From Marinomonas sp. CT5 (GTDB lineage: Bacteria > Pseudomonadota > Gammaproteobacteria > Pseudomonadales > Marinomonadaceae): a DNA stretch of 64,000 nucleotides. Location of the stretch: assembly GCF_018336975.1 (NCBI RefSeq), contig NZ_CP025572.1:515154-579153 (forward strand), written 5' to 3'. The position numbers and the translations under genes are program-made. The notes under the pieces are model-generated. The model was not told where the DNA came from. It ran no database searches and saw only the letters and a list, made by a program, of their open reading frames with translations. Of the stretch, positions 37,128 to 47,027 are shown in pieces (position 1 is the stretch's first letter; each line of letters opens with the position of its first letter).

Positions 37128-38104
37128 TTACTTTTCTCAAAATCCGCCATGATATCGCTACCGGATTTCCCCGTATCGTCTAACCACTCTTTTAAAGAAG
37201 GTTTTGCCGATTCCTGAAGCCAATTGATGAAAGACTTAGGTAGGTTTTGATGAATAGTAACGTTATGCGCAACTAATTCTTTGTAGTTGTCAGCGACACG
37301 AGTTCTTACCGTTTGCCAATTGTGCTTATCCGTTAATGCAGCGGCTTTTAGTATGGCGCTTTGTTCTTCTGTGGATAGGTCATCAAATACCTCTTTGTTC
37401 ATATGCACCATGTTAAGAGGAATGGCGTATTGGATGGCGCTGTAGTTATCGAGGTGTTCCCAGAATTTACCACTTGCTCCTGCATCTGCTGAAGTGAGAA
37501 CGGCTTTAATTCCACCTGTAGAGAGTTGAGGAACAACATCCCCCCAAGACAGTTTAATCGGTTCTGCGCCTGCTTCACGTAGGGTTAATGTGCCATTTTT
37601 GTCATAGGTACGAATTTTTAAATTAGCCAATTCAGCTTTGGTAGTAACTGGTTTTTGTGACCAAATGCCGCTTGCTGGCCAAGGGGAAGCATAAAGCAGA
37701 ATTTGTCCATTTTGGGCAAAGACTTTTTGGTAATAGGGTTTGGCTATTTGATAAAGTTTTTCGGCTTGATCTTCATTTTCAACGATAAAAGGTAATGAAG
37801 ACAGTAAAAATATAGGGTCTATGCCGGCAATACTACCAGCTAAGGTATCGGCGATTTGAATCGCATTGTCGGCAACAGCGTAAAAATTGTCAGCGGATTT
37901 AAAGCCAAGAGATCCACCTGTATGAAGCGTAATATCTATGTCGCCTTTGCTCAGTTTCGTTACTTGATCAATAAAATATTTGTCCCCTTCGGCATGAATC
38001 GATGTCGCATTATATTCATTAGAGAAATCAAACTTCGCGGCAGATAAAGCAAATGGAGCTTGGATCAAAGCGACAGAAACTAATAATAAACTTGGATAGC
38101 GCAT
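37124..38104 (-). CDS. TRAP transporter substrate-binding protein (DctP), operon 1
   Basis: 326 aa with a signal peptide (about 1-21, FALSA). The mature part follows the DctP fold: HTGGSLGFKSADNFYAVADNAIQIAD, and LANLKIRTYDKNGTLTLREAGAEPIKLSWGDVVPQLSTGGIKAVLTSAD, where the Arg in KIRTYD binds the carboxylate of the ligand in known members. The ligand is probably an organic acid. It is the first gene of the minus-strand operon, whose promoter lies in the 408-bp control region shared with operon 2. Confidence 0.9.
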   Translation of the reverse strand: MRYPSLLLVSVALIQAPFALSAAKFDFSNEYNATSIHAEGDKYFIDQVTKLSKGDIDITLHTGGSLGFKSADNFYAVADNAIQIADTLAGSIAGIDPIFLLSSLPFIVENEDQAEKLYQIAKPYYQKVFAQNGQILLYASPWPASGIWSQKPVTTKAELANLKIRTYDKNGTLTLREAGAEPIKLSWGDVVPQLSTGGIKAVLTSADAGASGKFWEHLDNYSAIQYAIPLNMVHMNKEVFDDLSTEEQSAILKAAALTDKHNWQTVRTRVADNYKELVAHNVTIHQNLPKSFINWLQESAKPSLKEWLDDTGKSGSDIMADFEKSK

Positions 38105-38295
38105 ACGACTCTTTCCTTCAACGGTTGGGGTCTATCGACTCTAGACCGCTTGTCTTTTACTTATGTTACTTATTGCGGCGAAAGGATGACGCAATGCGAC
38201 AATTCTCACACGTTTGAGGCTGAGTTGGTTTAATTAAGTAATGACTATCTACCTCCTTTTTTAAATACCTCTCATCACCTTTACACTCCGTTTGT

Positions 38296-38328
38296 CGTAT
38301 GGAGTCAGCGCAATGACGTATGGAGTCA
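38296..38328. repeat. Two 12-bp direct repeats phased at 21 bp (candidate AraC-type operator)
   Basis: CGTATGGAGTCA occurs at 38296-38307 and again at 38317-38328, a 21-bp period equal to two helical turns. AraC-family proteins commonly bind two direct half-sites with this phasing on one face of DNA. The GlxA-type regulator gene at 41408 is the natural candidate ligand; the link is inference. Confidence 0.65.
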
Positions 38329-38368
38329 TCTTGCCTTTTAGACTGCCTTTACTATGAAAATGATTAAG

Positions 38369-38464
38369 TTATTTATAAGTAATTCTTAGCTCATCTATTC
38401 TATCTTCATTTCCAATATTATCGAGATAAAGAGGTATGAAGTCTGAAATTATTTATAAGTAATT
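38369..38464. repeat. Two 16-bp direct repeats 80 bp apart upstream of operon 2
   Basis: TTATTTATAAGTAATT occurs at 38369-38384 and at 38449-38464. The core TTATAA/ATTTATAA is AT-rich and partly symmetric. The second copy lies 48 bp before the dctP start and could overlap its promoter. It may be a binding site or a local duplication. Confidence 0.55.
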
Positions 38465-38512
38465 TATTAATCCATTTTTTATCTTTTTAACATTTAATGA
38501 GAAAGGGAAAAT

Positions 38513-39538
38513 ATGAAATTTGTAAATTATTTGTGTTTGATGGTATTAACCACTTTGGGTTGGAGTATTTCTCTTCAGGTGCAAGCTGATACTAGAGTAT
38601 TGAAATTCCATAGTGGATTGGCTCAAACAAGACCAGAAGCTCAATATATAGAAGAGTTTGCTGATTTAGTTAAAGAAAAATCTAATGGATCACTACAAAT
38701 CGATGTTTATCATGCCGGATCTCTTGGCCTAAAAGAAGCTGATATGCTTCGAATAATGAAAGGTGGAATGGTTGATTTAGCTTTGATGTATGGTGAATAT
38801 TATAAAAGAGACGCGCCAGCTTTAGCATCTGTTTATGCGCAAGGAGCCATTACAAAAGCTGAGCAGCATTTGGCATTACTACCTACATTGCGCTCAATAT
38901 ATAAAGATGCCTATGCAAAGTGGGATATTCATACTGTAGGTGGTGTTGTGGCGCCAGTTTTTGATGTTGGTTTGCATTGTAAAGAGCCGGTTAACTCTTT
39001 AGCTCAGTTAAAAGATAAAAAAGTTCGAGTGTGGTCAGGGCATCTTGTCGACACTTTTAAAAAATTAGGCATATCTGCTCAAGTTATTGGTCAAAATGAT
39101 ATGTATCTTGCATTACAAACAGGAGTTGTAGATTGTGCTTATTATCTATCGACTGTAGCTAAAACGGTTTCTTTGCAAGAAGTAACCAAATATGAATCAT
39201 ACCTTCACCCTTGGGCGGCGTCTCCTTGGATGTTTGGGGTAAGTGATAAAACATGGCAGTCTCTCACTGCAGATCAGCAAAAAGCTTTGACCGAGGCGGG
39301 TGAAGAAGTTTGGAAGGAAACCAAGTTGCTTGCAGTCGATCCACAACGAGAAGCCGCAGCACGAGAGGAGCGTAAATCTTTAGGGATCACCATATTAGAA
39401 CCATTTAGTAAAAAAGATGTACAAACCTTCGTTGGTGCCGCGATGAGTGCATGGAAAGATATGGCAGAAGCCTCTGGGCCTGAAGGCATGAAATATTATG
39501 AAACTGTCTCTACATTGGCAAAAGAGCAACAAAAGTAA
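38513..39538 (+). CDS. TRAP transporter substrate-binding protein (DctP), operon 2
   Basis: 341 aa with a signal peptide ending QVQA near residue 25. YHAGSLGLKEADMLRIMKGGMVDLALMY and LAQLKDKKVRVWSGHLVDTFKKLGISAQVIGQNDMYLALQTGVVDCAYY are the DctP features; the Arg in KVRVW is the expected carboxylate ligand. It is not closely similar to the DctP of operon 1, so the substrates likely differ. A hairpin follows before DctQ. Confidence 0.9.
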   Translation: MKFVNYLCLMVLTTLGWSISLQVQADTRVLKFHSGLAQTRPEAQYIEEFADLVKEKSNGSLQIDVYHAGSLGLKEADMLRIMKGGMVDLALMYGEYYKRDAPALASVYAQGAITKAEQHLALLPTLRSIYKDAYAKWDIHTVGGVVAPVFDVGLHCKEPVNSLAQLKDKKVRVWSGHLVDTFKKLGISAQVIGQNDMYLALQTGVVDCAYYLSTVAKTVSLQEVTKYESYLHPWAASPWMFGVSDKTWQSLTADQQKALTEAGEEVWKETKLLAVDPQREAAAREERKSLGITILEPFSKKDVQTFVGAAMSAWKDMAEASGPEGMKYYETVSTLAKEQQK

Positions 39539-39545
39539 GGACAAT

Positions 39546-39568
39546 AAAGGGCATGTAATGTGCCCTTT
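39546..39568 (+). terminator. Hairpin between dctP and dctQ of TRAP operon 2
   Basis: AAAGGGCA (39546-39553) pairs with TGCCCTTT (39561-39568) around a 7-base loop, followed by CTTTG. It lies 8 bp after the dctP stop and before the dctQ RBS (AGGAG). It probably protects the dctP mRNA 3' end or lets only part of the transcripts through. Confidence 0.65.
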
Positions 39569-39604
39569 CTTTGCCTTTCTAAGTGCCTTTTATTAGGAGA
39601 TATG

Positions 39605-40105
39605 ATGTCTTTTATTTCAAATGCGTTTGATCGATTAATACGGATCATTTTTTATATAGGGGTCATCTCAGGCATCGTTATGGCTGCATTGATCCTTGTT
39701 AGTTCATTACTGCGTTATATTGTGGGTTCGCCTATTTCATTTTCTGATGAGTTGGCGGGGCTGCTGTTTGTTACTTTGGCTTTTACTACCTTCCCTTTGG
39801 TCATGGACCGTTCTGAACATATACAGTTGTCTATCGTAACTGAAAAATTAAGTCATGGTGCCCAGCGTATCTGCCGTATTTTTGCTTCGCTAATTTTATT
39901 CGCTTTTGCCATTGTTTTTATTTATCAGTCATGGGCCTTCATGGATTTTTCTCGCATGATTTCATCGCGAACAGATGTTAGTGGTATTTTACTTTGGCCT
40001 TGGATGGCTTTAATGCCTATTTCAATGGTTTTATGTGTTTTGGTTGAGTTAAGAGCTATTTTCCGCATCCTTAAAGATAGCCCCGTTTCGGAGCATTCAG
40101 TATGA
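39605..40105 (+). CDS. TRAP transporter small membrane subunit (DctQ), operon 2
   Basis: 166 aa from the ATG at 39605, which sits 5 bases after AGGAG; the ATG three bases before is too close to it. Four membrane helices and the DctQ motif FSDELAGLLFVTLAFTTFPLVMDRSEHIQLSIV are present. It overlaps the DctM gene by 4 bp (ATGA), typical of coupled translation. Confidence 0.9.
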   Translation: MSFISNAFDRLIRIIFYIGVISGIVMAALILVSSLLRYIVGSPISFSDELAGLLFVTLAFTTFPLVMDRSEHIQLSIVTEKLSHGAQRICRIFASLILFAFAIVFIYQSWAFMDFSRMISSRTDVSGILLWPWMALMPISMVLCVLVELRAIFRILKDSPVSEHSV

Positions 40106-41391
40106 GTTGGTTGATTTTAGGTTCCAGTTTAGCGGTTTTATTGGGGAGTGGCGCTATTCTAGGTGCAGCTCTCGGATTAACTGGGTTTATTTTATTACAT
40201 TTTCAAGCTGGTGGTGCGAGCGCATTAGCGATTAATTCAGCTTGGAATTTGCTCTCAGATTTTACTTTAAGTGCAGTGCCTCTATTTATTATTTTAGGTG
40301 ATATTTTATTGGCGAGTGGAGTATCTACTCGGGTATATAACGGGTTGGTTCCTTTATTTCGTAATGTGCCAGGAAAATTGCTGCACACTAATATAGCAGT
40401 CTGTACTCTATTTGGTGCAGTTAGTGGTTCGAGTACATCCACTGCGGCAGCGATAGGTTCTGTGAGTTACCCAGAGCTTAAGAAGCGTGGTTATGACTCC
40501 AATATGGTGGTAGGAACCTTAGCAGCAGGGGGGACTCTTGGATTACTCATACCACCTAGTCTTTCTTTATTGATCTATGGGGCAACGCAAGATGTTTCGA
40601 TTGGTCGTCTTTTTATGGCTGGTTTGATTCCTGGCGCCTTAATTTCATTTGGTTTTTTTGCTTGGATATATTTTCGATCTAAGTTTGGTAGCTCTGTTAC
40701 ACCTGAGGAAAAAGAAAAGTTTAGCTGGGGAGATGCAATAAGAGGTTTGGCGCAAGTATGGCCTTTACCCATATTAATATTTTTTGTCTTGGGTACCATC
40801 TACATGGGTATTACCACGCCAACAGAATCTGCTGCGATGGGTGTTGGTGTAGCCATTATTTTAGGTTTCTTTTGGGGCGATTTGACGACGAAGAAACTCT
40901 GGGAAGCGTTCTGTAGAGCATCGATGATGTTTAGTGCTGTCGCTTTAATATTGGTTGGGACGGTGATTCTAGCTCAAGCTGTGAGTTTACTCGGTTTACC
41001 GAGATCTGCGGTTGGAGCAATAAATGATCTAGGATTAGATAAATATGGCGTACTCGTTATGGTCGTTCTGGTTTATCTTTTGCTTGGGTGTTTTTTTGAT
41101 GGTATTTCACTACTATTAATGACATTGCCGATTACTTTTCCTATGGTAACCAGCATGGGATTTGATCCAGTTTGGTTTGGTGTCATTGTTACTTTATTAA
41201 TGGAAGTTGGCATGATTACACCTCCGGTAGGACTTAACTTATTTGTTCTTAGCTCTATTACTAAAGGAGATGTAAGTGTCACTAGCGCAGCAAAAGCCTC
41301 TTTGCCATATTGGCTGATACTTCTTGCTGCTGTGGGTGTCCTTACTTTGTTTCCAGATATTGTTTTGTGGTTACCTAATATTTTGAATTGA
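40102..41391 (+). CDS. TRAP transporter large membrane subunit (DctM), operon 2
   Basis: 429 aa, about twelve membrane segments. It has the family signature GAVSGSSTSTAAAIGSVSYPELKKRGYDSNMVVGTLAAGGTLGLLIPPSLSLLIYG and the C-terminal MITPPVGLNLFVLSS. It is the last gene of operon 2 and converges with the GlxA-type regulator gene, 16 bp away. Confidence 0.92.
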   Translation: MSWLILGSSLAVLLGSGAILGAALGLTGFILLHFQAGGASALAINSAWNLLSDFTLSAVPLFIILGDILLASGVSTRVYNGLVPLFRNVPGKLLHTNIAVCTLFGAVSGSSTSTAAAIGSVSYPELKKRGYDSNMVVGTLAAGGTLGLLIPPSLSLLIYGATQDVSIGRLFMAGLIPGALISFGFFAWIYFRSKFGSSVTPEEKEKFSWGDAIRGLAQVWPLPILIFFVLGTIYMGITTPTESAAMGVGVAIILGFFWGDLTTKKLWEAFCRASMMFSAVALILVGTVILAQAVSLLGLPRSAVGAINDLGLDKYGVLVMVVLVYLLLGCFFDGISLLLMTLPITFPMVTSMGFDPVWFGVIVTLLMEVGMITPPVGLNLFVLSSITKGDVSVTSAAKASLPYWLILLAAVGVLTLFPDIVLWLPNILN

Positions 41392-41407
41392 TGGAGCGGG
41401 TGAAGGC

Positions 41408-42469
41408 TCAGCTCGCTTGAGATGTACGACGAGAATCCATTGGGGATTGGCCAAAGAATCTATGGTAAGTACGGCTGAAGTGAGCAGAGCTTACGAAACC
41501 ACAAGCAACGGATACTTCAAAGATACTAAGGTTCGATTGTTGTATTAGTTGTCTAGCATGAGTTAAACGATACTCCATGTAATAACGGGCAGGGGTCACG
41601 CCAACATTACTCTTGAATAGTCTTTCTATTTGTCGTCGAGAAATGCCCACCAGTTTTGTTAGCTCATCTATGCTTAAAGGGTCTTCTACATTGTTTTCCA
41701 TTAACTGAATAGAATCTTTTATACAGTTTGGAATGTGCGATTCTGGAAGCAGAAAACGGTTTGTTTTTTTAATGTCTTTTTTAGTTGGTCGATCAGAGCC
41801 AATTACTTCCGCAATAGCTTGTGAATAGTCTGTACCGTGTGAGCTTTTAATATAATGGAGCATCATATCTAAGGTGCTGTTAGGACCAGAGCAGGTTAAT
41901 AAAGAACCTTCTTCAGTAAAAGAGGATGTCGATAAATTTAACTTTGGAAACCGTTCTTCCATAATGGCTTTATTGTCTTGGTGAATAGAGATAGTGTTCC
42001 CTGTTTTGATTTTGCTATCTGCGACATAATAACTTCCATTCCATATACCTATGATGGTTGTATTTGACTGGGCAGCTTTGACTAATACTTTGTTAAGTAA
42101 TGGTTCTGGTCTGAGCGAGTTACGAAAGCCACCACAAATCACTAAAATAGCGTCTTTGTTTACTTCAATGTCTTCTATATGGCCATCTGCTGCTATTTCT
42201 ATAGAAATATCAGATAGTGCCTTGTTGCTGTTTACACCGTAGGTTTTGCATTCGTAGATAGGATTGTCATGTAATAGGTTAAGCGTCACTAACGTATCTA
42301 AAGCTACGGAAAAGGACGACATGGAAAAGTGATCAAGCAATACAAAGCTTACTTTTCTTAGTGGTTTTGATACTGCTTCAAATTGGGGGGAGTGTGTAAA
42401 AGCGAGATTGGAGCGTTTTAAATGACTTTGAAAATAGCACGTATTTTGATTGCTACTAGCTTCTAACAT
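41408..42469 (-). CDS. GlxA-type transcriptional regulator (DJ-1/PfpI plus AraC HTH)
   Basis: 353 aa. The N-terminal about 200 residues form a DJ-1/PfpI-like (class I amidotransferase fold) sensor, and the C-terminal about 100 carry the AraC domain: DPLSIDELTKLVGISRRQIERLFKSNVGVTPARYYMEYRLTHARQLIQQSNLSIFEVSVACGFVSSAHFSRTYHRFFGQSPMDSR. Relatives such as GbdR, CdhR and ArgR control catabolism of amines and amino acids in pseudomonads. Convergent to TRAP operon 2, it is the obvious regulator of the flanking transporters. No catalytic Cys is evident in the sensor. Confidence 0.88.
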   Translation of the reverse strand: MLEASSNQNTCYFQSHLKRSNLAFTHSPQFEAVSKPLRKVSFVLLDHFSMSSFSVALDTLVTLNLLHDNPIYECKTYGVNSNKALSDISIEIAADGHIEDIEVNKDAILVICGGFRNSLRPEPLLNKVLVKAAQSNTTIIGIWNGSYYVADSKIKTGNTISIHQDNKAIMEERFPKLNLSTSSFTEEGSLLTCSGPNSTLDMMLHYIKSSHGTDYSQAIAEVIGSDRPTKKDIKKTNRFLLPESHIPNCIKDSIQLMENNVEDPLSIDELTKLVGISRRQIERLFKSNVGVTPARYYMEYRLTHARQLIQQSNLSIFEVSVACGFVSSAHFSRTYHRFFGQSPMDSRRTSQAS

Positions 42470-42775
42470 TACGTTGACCTCTTACTAGATTTTTTACAAG
42501 CACAATGCCTCACAATCTTTGATGCAAAAAAAATGCCGCTAATCTAATAAGCTATCTATATTCTAAAAAGGCTACCTACATAATGGCGTGTTGCTTTTGT
42601 TGCTTGCTACCATATTTTTTAATTGGATGGCTTTCTGGAATAGTGGAAAAATCACCAAGGATAAAACAAGAATGATACCTTTTAGAAAAGTTTTTATTCC
42701 ATTTTGAGCAAGCTTATCAAAGAAAAGCGATACAATGAGTATCGCTTTTTACTTGTTTAAACTACGATTTTTCAG
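42470..42775. other. 306-bp intergenic region between the glxA-type gene and cysA
   Basis: No gene is visible. It contains the promoter side of the minus-strand glxA-type gene at its left and the terminator of the cys operon at 42725-42751. The rest is AT-rich with no repeat or structure that I recognise. Confidence 0.5.
42725..42751 (-). terminator. Terminator of the cys operon
   Basis: AAAAGCGATAC (42725-42735) pairs with GTATCGCTTTT around a 5-base loop, with A/T runs on both sides. It lies 24 bp beyond the cysA stop and can work in either direction. Confidence 0.85.
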
Positions 42776-43882
42776 TCAATTTGCTTTCTCTGTTTCCCAA
42801 TTCAATAGCACAGGTTGCTGTGCATCATGGGCAAAGAAATAACCGGCTTTTGGCGTGACGTATAAGGTTTGTCCTTTTTCGAAGCAGTTTTTATCGAACG
42901 CCTTGTGAGGCAGATCGATTTCCCATACGTCGTTGCTTTGCCAATCAATTGGCGTCAGTTCTAAGCGAACTTCGGCCCCAATTGGGTTGATGGCAATGAC
43001 ACGCAAAGGCAAGTTGGATTGAGCGGTCGGTTCTCTTGATACAAAGAACTCATGGGAGCGAATGTAGAGTTGGCCGTCTTTCTGTTCCGCACCATTTGGC
43101 AGAGCGATACTGGCTTGCTGATTTTGCCATTTGCCGTTTTCCACTTTGCCTTCAAAGACATTGGCATTGCCTAGGAAGTCGAAGACAAATCGGCTGTTAG
43201 GGGAGGCGTAAAGCGCATCAGGTTGGTCGATCTGTTCTATGTGGCCATTACTCATCACCACAACGCGATCAGACAGTTCCAAGGCTTCTTCTTGGTCATG
43301 AGTAACGAAGACGCTGGTGAAGCCCAGTTCATCGTGCAATCCGCGCAACCAGCGACGCAGCTCTTTACGAACCTTGGCATCCAACGCACCAAAGGGCTCG
43401 TCTAGTAGCAAGACTTCCGGCTGAGTCGCCAAGGCGCGTGCCAAAGCAATACGCTGTTTTTGGCCACCAGAAAGTTGTGACGGGAAACGGTTAGCAAGAT
43501 GTTCAAGCTGCACCATTTCCAATAAATGCATGACGCGATTTTTAATTTCAGTCGAGCTTGGTCGTTCCTTACGTGGCAAGACTTCTAAGCCAAAGGCCAC
43601 ATTGTCAGCCACTGTCATGTGACGGAATAGAGCGTAGTTTTGGAACACGAAGCCCACGCGACGATCTCGCACATGCAAGTTGGTCACGTCTCGGTTACCA
43701 AATTGAATGCGACCTGTATCCGCGCCTTCTAGACCCGCGATAATGCGCAATAACGTGGTTTTTCCTGAGCCCGATGGGCCAAGCAAACCAATCATTTCGC
43801 CTTCGTTGATATCCACTGACAAAGGTGACAAGGCTTGAAACTGCCCAAAGTGTTTGGAAATGTTTTCAATCAAAATACTCAT
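42776..43882 (-). CDS. cysA: Sulfate/thiosulfate ABC transporter ATP-binding protein CysA
   Basis: 368 aa. Walker [10 protein letters not shown] is near residue 34, the signature is [16 protein letters not shown] and Walker B is [54 protein letters not shown]. The C-terminal TOBE-like region is family-typical. It overlaps cysW by 4 bp and is the last gene of the operon. The [16 protein letters not shown] stretch distinguishes CysA from other CUT1 ATPases. Confidence 0.94.
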   Translation of the reverse strand: MSILIENISKHFGQFQALSPLSVDINEGEMIGLLGPSGSGKTTLLRIIAGLEGADTGRIQFGNRDVTNLHVRDRRVGFVFQNYALFRHMTVADNVAFGLEVLPRKERPSSTEIKNRVMHLLEMVQLEHLANRFPSQLSGGQKQRIALARALATQPEVLLLDEPFGALDAKVRKELRRWLRGLHDELGFTSVFVTHDQEEALELSDRVVVMSNGHIEQIDQPDALYASPNSRFVFDFLGNANVFEGKVENGKWQNQQASIALPNGAEQKDGQLYIRSHEFFVSREPTAQSNLPLRVIAINPIGAEVRLELTPIDWQSNDVWEIDLPHKAFDKNCFEKGQTLYVTPKAGYFFAHDAQQPVLLNWETEKAN

Positions 43883-44766
43883 TGTGTCACCTGTCTTTCT
43901 TTTTCAGCTTCAATTTTTAAACTACGTTCCTGACGCCATTCGATGAAGGCTTTCAACAACAAGGTAAGTAGGGCGATCATCGCCAATAGCGATGCGCTGG
44001 CAAACGCCGCAGCGGCTTGGTAATCCTCATATTGCAACTGAACGTGCAGCGGCAAGGTGTTGGTTTCGCCGCGAATGTTGCCCGAGACCACAGATACCGC
44101 GCCAAATTCACCGACGGCACGAGCGTTGGTTAGAATGACGCCATAAATCAGCGCCCATTTGATATTGGGCAAGGTCACGCGACGGAACAACTGCCAGCCA
44201 GAAGCGCCCAGAATGACGGCGGCTTCTTCGTCTTCTCGTCCTTGTTGTTGCATCAAAGGAATCAATTCTCGGGCAACAAATGGGCAGGTTACAAACACGG
44301 TGACCATCACAATACCCGGCCATGCAAACATCAACTGGATATCTTGATCGTACAACCAAGAGCCAATCCAGCCGTTATTGCCGTACAACAAGAGATACAA
44401 TAAACCCGCGACCACTGGGGAAACCGCAAATGGAATATCCATCAGGGTCATCAGTATTTTGCGGCCAGGAAATTCAAATCGGGTTACCGCCCACGCTAAC
44501 ATCACGCCGAAGACCAAGTTGATTGGCACGGTTAAAGCGGCCACGAACAAGGTTAAGCCAATGGCGTGCAGGGTATCGGCTTCCAGCAAGCTGTTAAAGT
44601 AATGCCCTGCGCCCTCTACAAAAGCTTGTTGGAATATGGCAATCAGCGGCACAACCAGCAAGATGGCGGTCAAAAATAAGGTAATACCAATGAGCAAACC
44701 TTTTACCAGCGGGCTGTCGCCGACTCGCAGCTGGTGTTGCCCAGATGACGATTTAGAAGATGACAT
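43879..44766 (-). CDS. cysW: Sulfate/thiosulfate ABC transporter permease CysW
   Basis: 295 aa with six membrane helices. The coupling loop [64 protein letters not shown] is the family signature; the [11 protein letters not shown] ending is specific to CysW. It overlaps cysA by 4 bp and begins 10 bp after cysT. Confidence 0.94.
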   Translation of the reverse strand: MSSSKSSSGQHQLRVGDSPLVKGLLIGITLFLTAILLVVPLIAIFQQAFVEGAGHYFNSLLEADTLHAIGLTLFVAALTVPINLVFGVMLAWAVTRFEFPGRKILMTLMDIPFAVSPVVAGLLYLLLYGNNGWIGSWLYDQDIQLMFAWPGIVMVTVFVTCPFVARELIPLMQQQGREDEEAAVILGASGWQLFRRVTLPNIKWALIYGVILTNARAVGEFGAVSVVSGNIRGETNTLPLHVQLQYEDYQAAAAFASASLLAMIALLTLLLKAFIEWRQERSLKIEAEKERQVTQ

Positions 44767-44775
44767 AATAGATTC

Positions 44776-45636
44776 CTAGCTGCGTCCATGAAGGCGGCGT
44801 AAATAGCGCGCCTGCCAGATGTTGATGGCGAACAAGAGAATAAGCGATGCCATGAGAACCACAGAAGCAATGGCGCTGGCGGCGGGGAAATCGAACTCTT
44901 GTAAGCTAACGAAAATCATCAAAGAGGTAATTTCGCTGACGTATGGCATGTTGCCTGCGATAAAAATGACCGCGCCAAACTCACCCAAACTACGGGTGAA
45001 CGACAAGGCAATGCCGGTCATTAAGGCTGGCCACAAGGCAGGAAAAATCACTCGACGAAACACCGACCAATCGGATGCACCCAAGGTCATGCCAGCTTCT
45101 TCCTCTTCTGGAGACAACTCCTCCAAAACGGGTTGTACTGTTCGTACAACAAAAGGAATACTGGTAAACGCCATGGCAAGTACAATTCCCCAAGGGGTGT
45201 AAGCAATCTTGATTCCTAGGCTTTCGAGTATTTCCCCATACCAGCCGTTTTGTGCATATAAAGTGGCTAACGTGATACCGGCAACCGCGGTTGGCAAGGC
45301 AAAAGGCAAATCCACCAAGGCATCTAGAATACGGCGTCCGGGGAAGTCGTATCGCACTAACACCCAAGCAAGCAATAATCCAAAAAAGCCGTTAAAAACC
45401 GAAGCAAGCAAAGCCGCCCAAAGTGTGACTTTGTAACTGGCCACCACGCGTTCGTCGCTAATGACTTGCCAATATCTATCCCAGCCCATATCGACCGATT
45501 GCATGACTAGGCCGCTCATTGGGAGCAATAGAATCAAACTAATAAAGAGAAGAGATGTACCTAAACTTAAACTGAGTCCGGGCAAGACTCGTTTATGGCG
45601 AGGTCTGGTATCGGCCGCGCTTAAATGTGTTGCCAT
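44776..45636 (-). CDS. cysT: Sulfate/thiosulfate ABC transporter permease CysT
   Basis: 286 aa from the ATG at 45636; an upstream in-frame start at 45711 would begin within the hairpin that follows the binding-protein gene. Six helices, and the loop EEEEAGMTLGASDWSVFRRVIFPALWPALMTGIALSFTRSLGEFGAVIFIAGNMPYVSEITSLMI with the MPYVSEIT motif of CysT (CysU). It pairs with CysW. Confidence 0.93.
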   Translation of the reverse strand: MATHLSAADTRPRHKRVLPGLSLSLGTSLLFISLILLLPMSGLVMQSVDMGWDRYWQVISDERVVASYKVTLWAALLASVFNGFFGLLLAWVLVRYDFPGRRILDALVDLPFALPTAVAGITLATLYAQNGWYGEILESLGIKIAYTPWGIVLAMAFTSIPFVVRTVQPVLEELSPEEEEAGMTLGASDWSVFRRVIFPALWPALMTGIALSFTRSLGEFGAVIFIAGNMPYVSEITSLMIFVSLQEFDFPAASAIASVVLMASLILLFAINIWQARYLRRLHGRS

Positions 45637-45701
45637 GTGTTTGCCTATGATGGTCGTAATCAGAGTATTTGATAAAACGCCAGCTGTGTTAGAGACAGAA
45701 A

Positions 45702-45727
45702 AGCCGGACACGCAAGCGTATCCGGCT
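45702..45727 (-). terminator. Hairpin between the sulfate-binding protein gene and cysT
   Basis: On the minus strand AGCCGGA...TCCGGCT pairs, extended by an inner stem with one G-U pair, and is followed by TTTTCT. It lies 20 bp after the binding-protein stop (45747) and 66 bp before the cysT start, so it should reduce read-through into the permease genes. Confidence 0.75.
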
Positions 45728-45746
45728 AGAGGTTATCATTCTGATA

Positions 45747-46760
45747 TTAGCGGCGCTGAAGTTGGTCTAGTTTACCACCATTTGAAAATATTTCTTTAGT
45801 CGCTTTTGGCCAGCCACCAGCAATATTTTCTACGGTTAATAATTCTACTTCAGGGAATTTCTCTGCGAATTCTTTCTTCACCACATCGTTGTGTACGCGG
45901 TAATTGAAACCAGCTAATAAACGCTGAGATTCTTCACTGTATAAATAGTTTAGGTATTCATGAGAAACCTCTTGAGTGCCGTTTCTTTTCGCGTTTTTCG
46001 TCACAACGGCGACAGGGAACTCCGCTAGGATAGAGGTTTTTGGCACGACCACTTCGTATTTATCAGCACCGTACTGGTTACGAATGTTGTTCACTTCTGA
46101 TTCGAAGGTAATCAAAACATCGCCAATGCCGCGCTCTACGAAAGTGGTTGTCGCACCACGGCCACCCGTATCAAACACAGAAACGTTTTTTAGGAAGGTT
46201 CCTAGAAAATCATTGATCTTAGCGTCGTTGTCTTTTCCGAAGGTTTTTTGTGCGTAGCCATAAGCGGCAAGGAAAGTATAACGACCATTGCCTGATGTTT
46301 TCGGGTTTGGGAAGACCAATTTTACGTCATCACGTGCTAGATCGCCCCAGCTTTTAATATTCTTTGGGTTGCCTTTGCGAACAAGGAAGGCCGTGGTGGA
46401 ATAATAAGGAGAGCTGGCATTTGGGAATTGGTCTTTCCAGTCAGCAGGAATGAGCTTGCCTTTGTCATGCAGAACTTGCACATCCGTTACTTGGTTAAAG
46501 GTTACTACGTCTGCTGATAAGCCATTCATGATGGCATTGGCTTGTTTTGAAGAACCAGCATGAGACTGTTTAATCTCAATGGTTTTGCCCGTTTTTTCTA
46601 GCCAATGTTTTTCAAAGGTCGGGTTGTAAGTGGCGAACAATTCACGAGCAATATCGTAAGAAGTGTTCAGAATCGTTTGATCTGCAGCGGATGCTTGAAC
46701 AGCACCGCTCAACAATAATGTACCAATAATCGATTTCAAAAAACGTGGCTTAGTTTTCAT
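45747..46760 (-). CDS. Sulfate/thiosulfate ABC transporter substrate-binding protein
   Basis: 337 aa with a signal peptide (about 1-25, QASA). [56 protein letters not shown] and [21 protein letters not shown] are the conserved segments of Sbp/CysP proteins that bind the oxyanion. I cannot tell Sbp from CysP by inspection. It leads the minus-strand cys operon. The 267-bp region upstream to feoA must hold its promoter; a CysB site could not be identified. Confidence 0.92.
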   Translation of the reverse strand: MKTKPRFLKSIIGTLLLSGAVQASAADQTILNTSYDIARELFATYNPTFEKHWLEKTGKTIEIKQSHAGSSKQANAIMNGLSADVVTFNQVTDVQVLHDKGKLIPADWKDQFPNASSPYYSTTAFLVRKGNPKNIKSWGDLARDDVKLVFPNPKTSGNGRYTFLAAYGYAQKTFGKDNDAKINDFLGTFLKNVSVFDTGGRGATTTFVERGIGDVLITFESEVNNIRNQYGADKYEVVVPKTSILAEFPVAVVTKNAKRNGTQEVSHEYLNYLYSEESQRLLAGFNYRVHNDVVKKEFAEKFPEVELLTVENIAGGWPKATKEIFSNGGKLDQLQRR

Positions 46761-46991
46761 AGTATCCTCATCAGAGAAGCTTAAATGGTTATTGACCGAA
46801 AGGTTACTTAAAAGATTTAGTTATTACAACTGTGTTTTATAAACTTTTATGGAATAAGTATAAGGACTTTTCTACCAAGGTTTTTTTAGGCTTTGTTATA
46901 AATCGTTGAGCAAGCCGAAAAATGCATCGTTTTCTTATATTTGTTCTTACTTGTCAGGTTATTCTTACAAGATCTTAGTGATAATATACTG

Positions 46992-47011
46992 AGTATCAAT
47001 AATTGTTATCA
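46992..47011 (+). promoter_or_regulatory. Possible Fur box upstream of feoA
   Basis: The stretch AGTATCAATAATTGTTATCA resembles the inverted Fur consensus built from GATAAT repeats. It lies 17 bp before the feoA ATG, and a further GATAAT is at 46980. Fur repression of feo genes is the established rule in gammaproteobacteria; the match here is moderate. Confidence 0.4.
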
Positions 47012-47027
47012 GTTCCTTGGAGCGTTT

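Larger units (their letters stand above)
38105..38512. promoter_or_regulatory. 408-bp control region between divergent TRAP operons
   Basis: No gene is visible here. The region is AT-rich toward operon 2 and carries two sets of direct repeats, listed separately. It must hold the promoters of both dctP genes. A GlxA-type regulator encoded after operon 2 is the most likely protein to act here. GAAAGGG is a ribosome-binding site before 38513. Confidence 0.6.
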
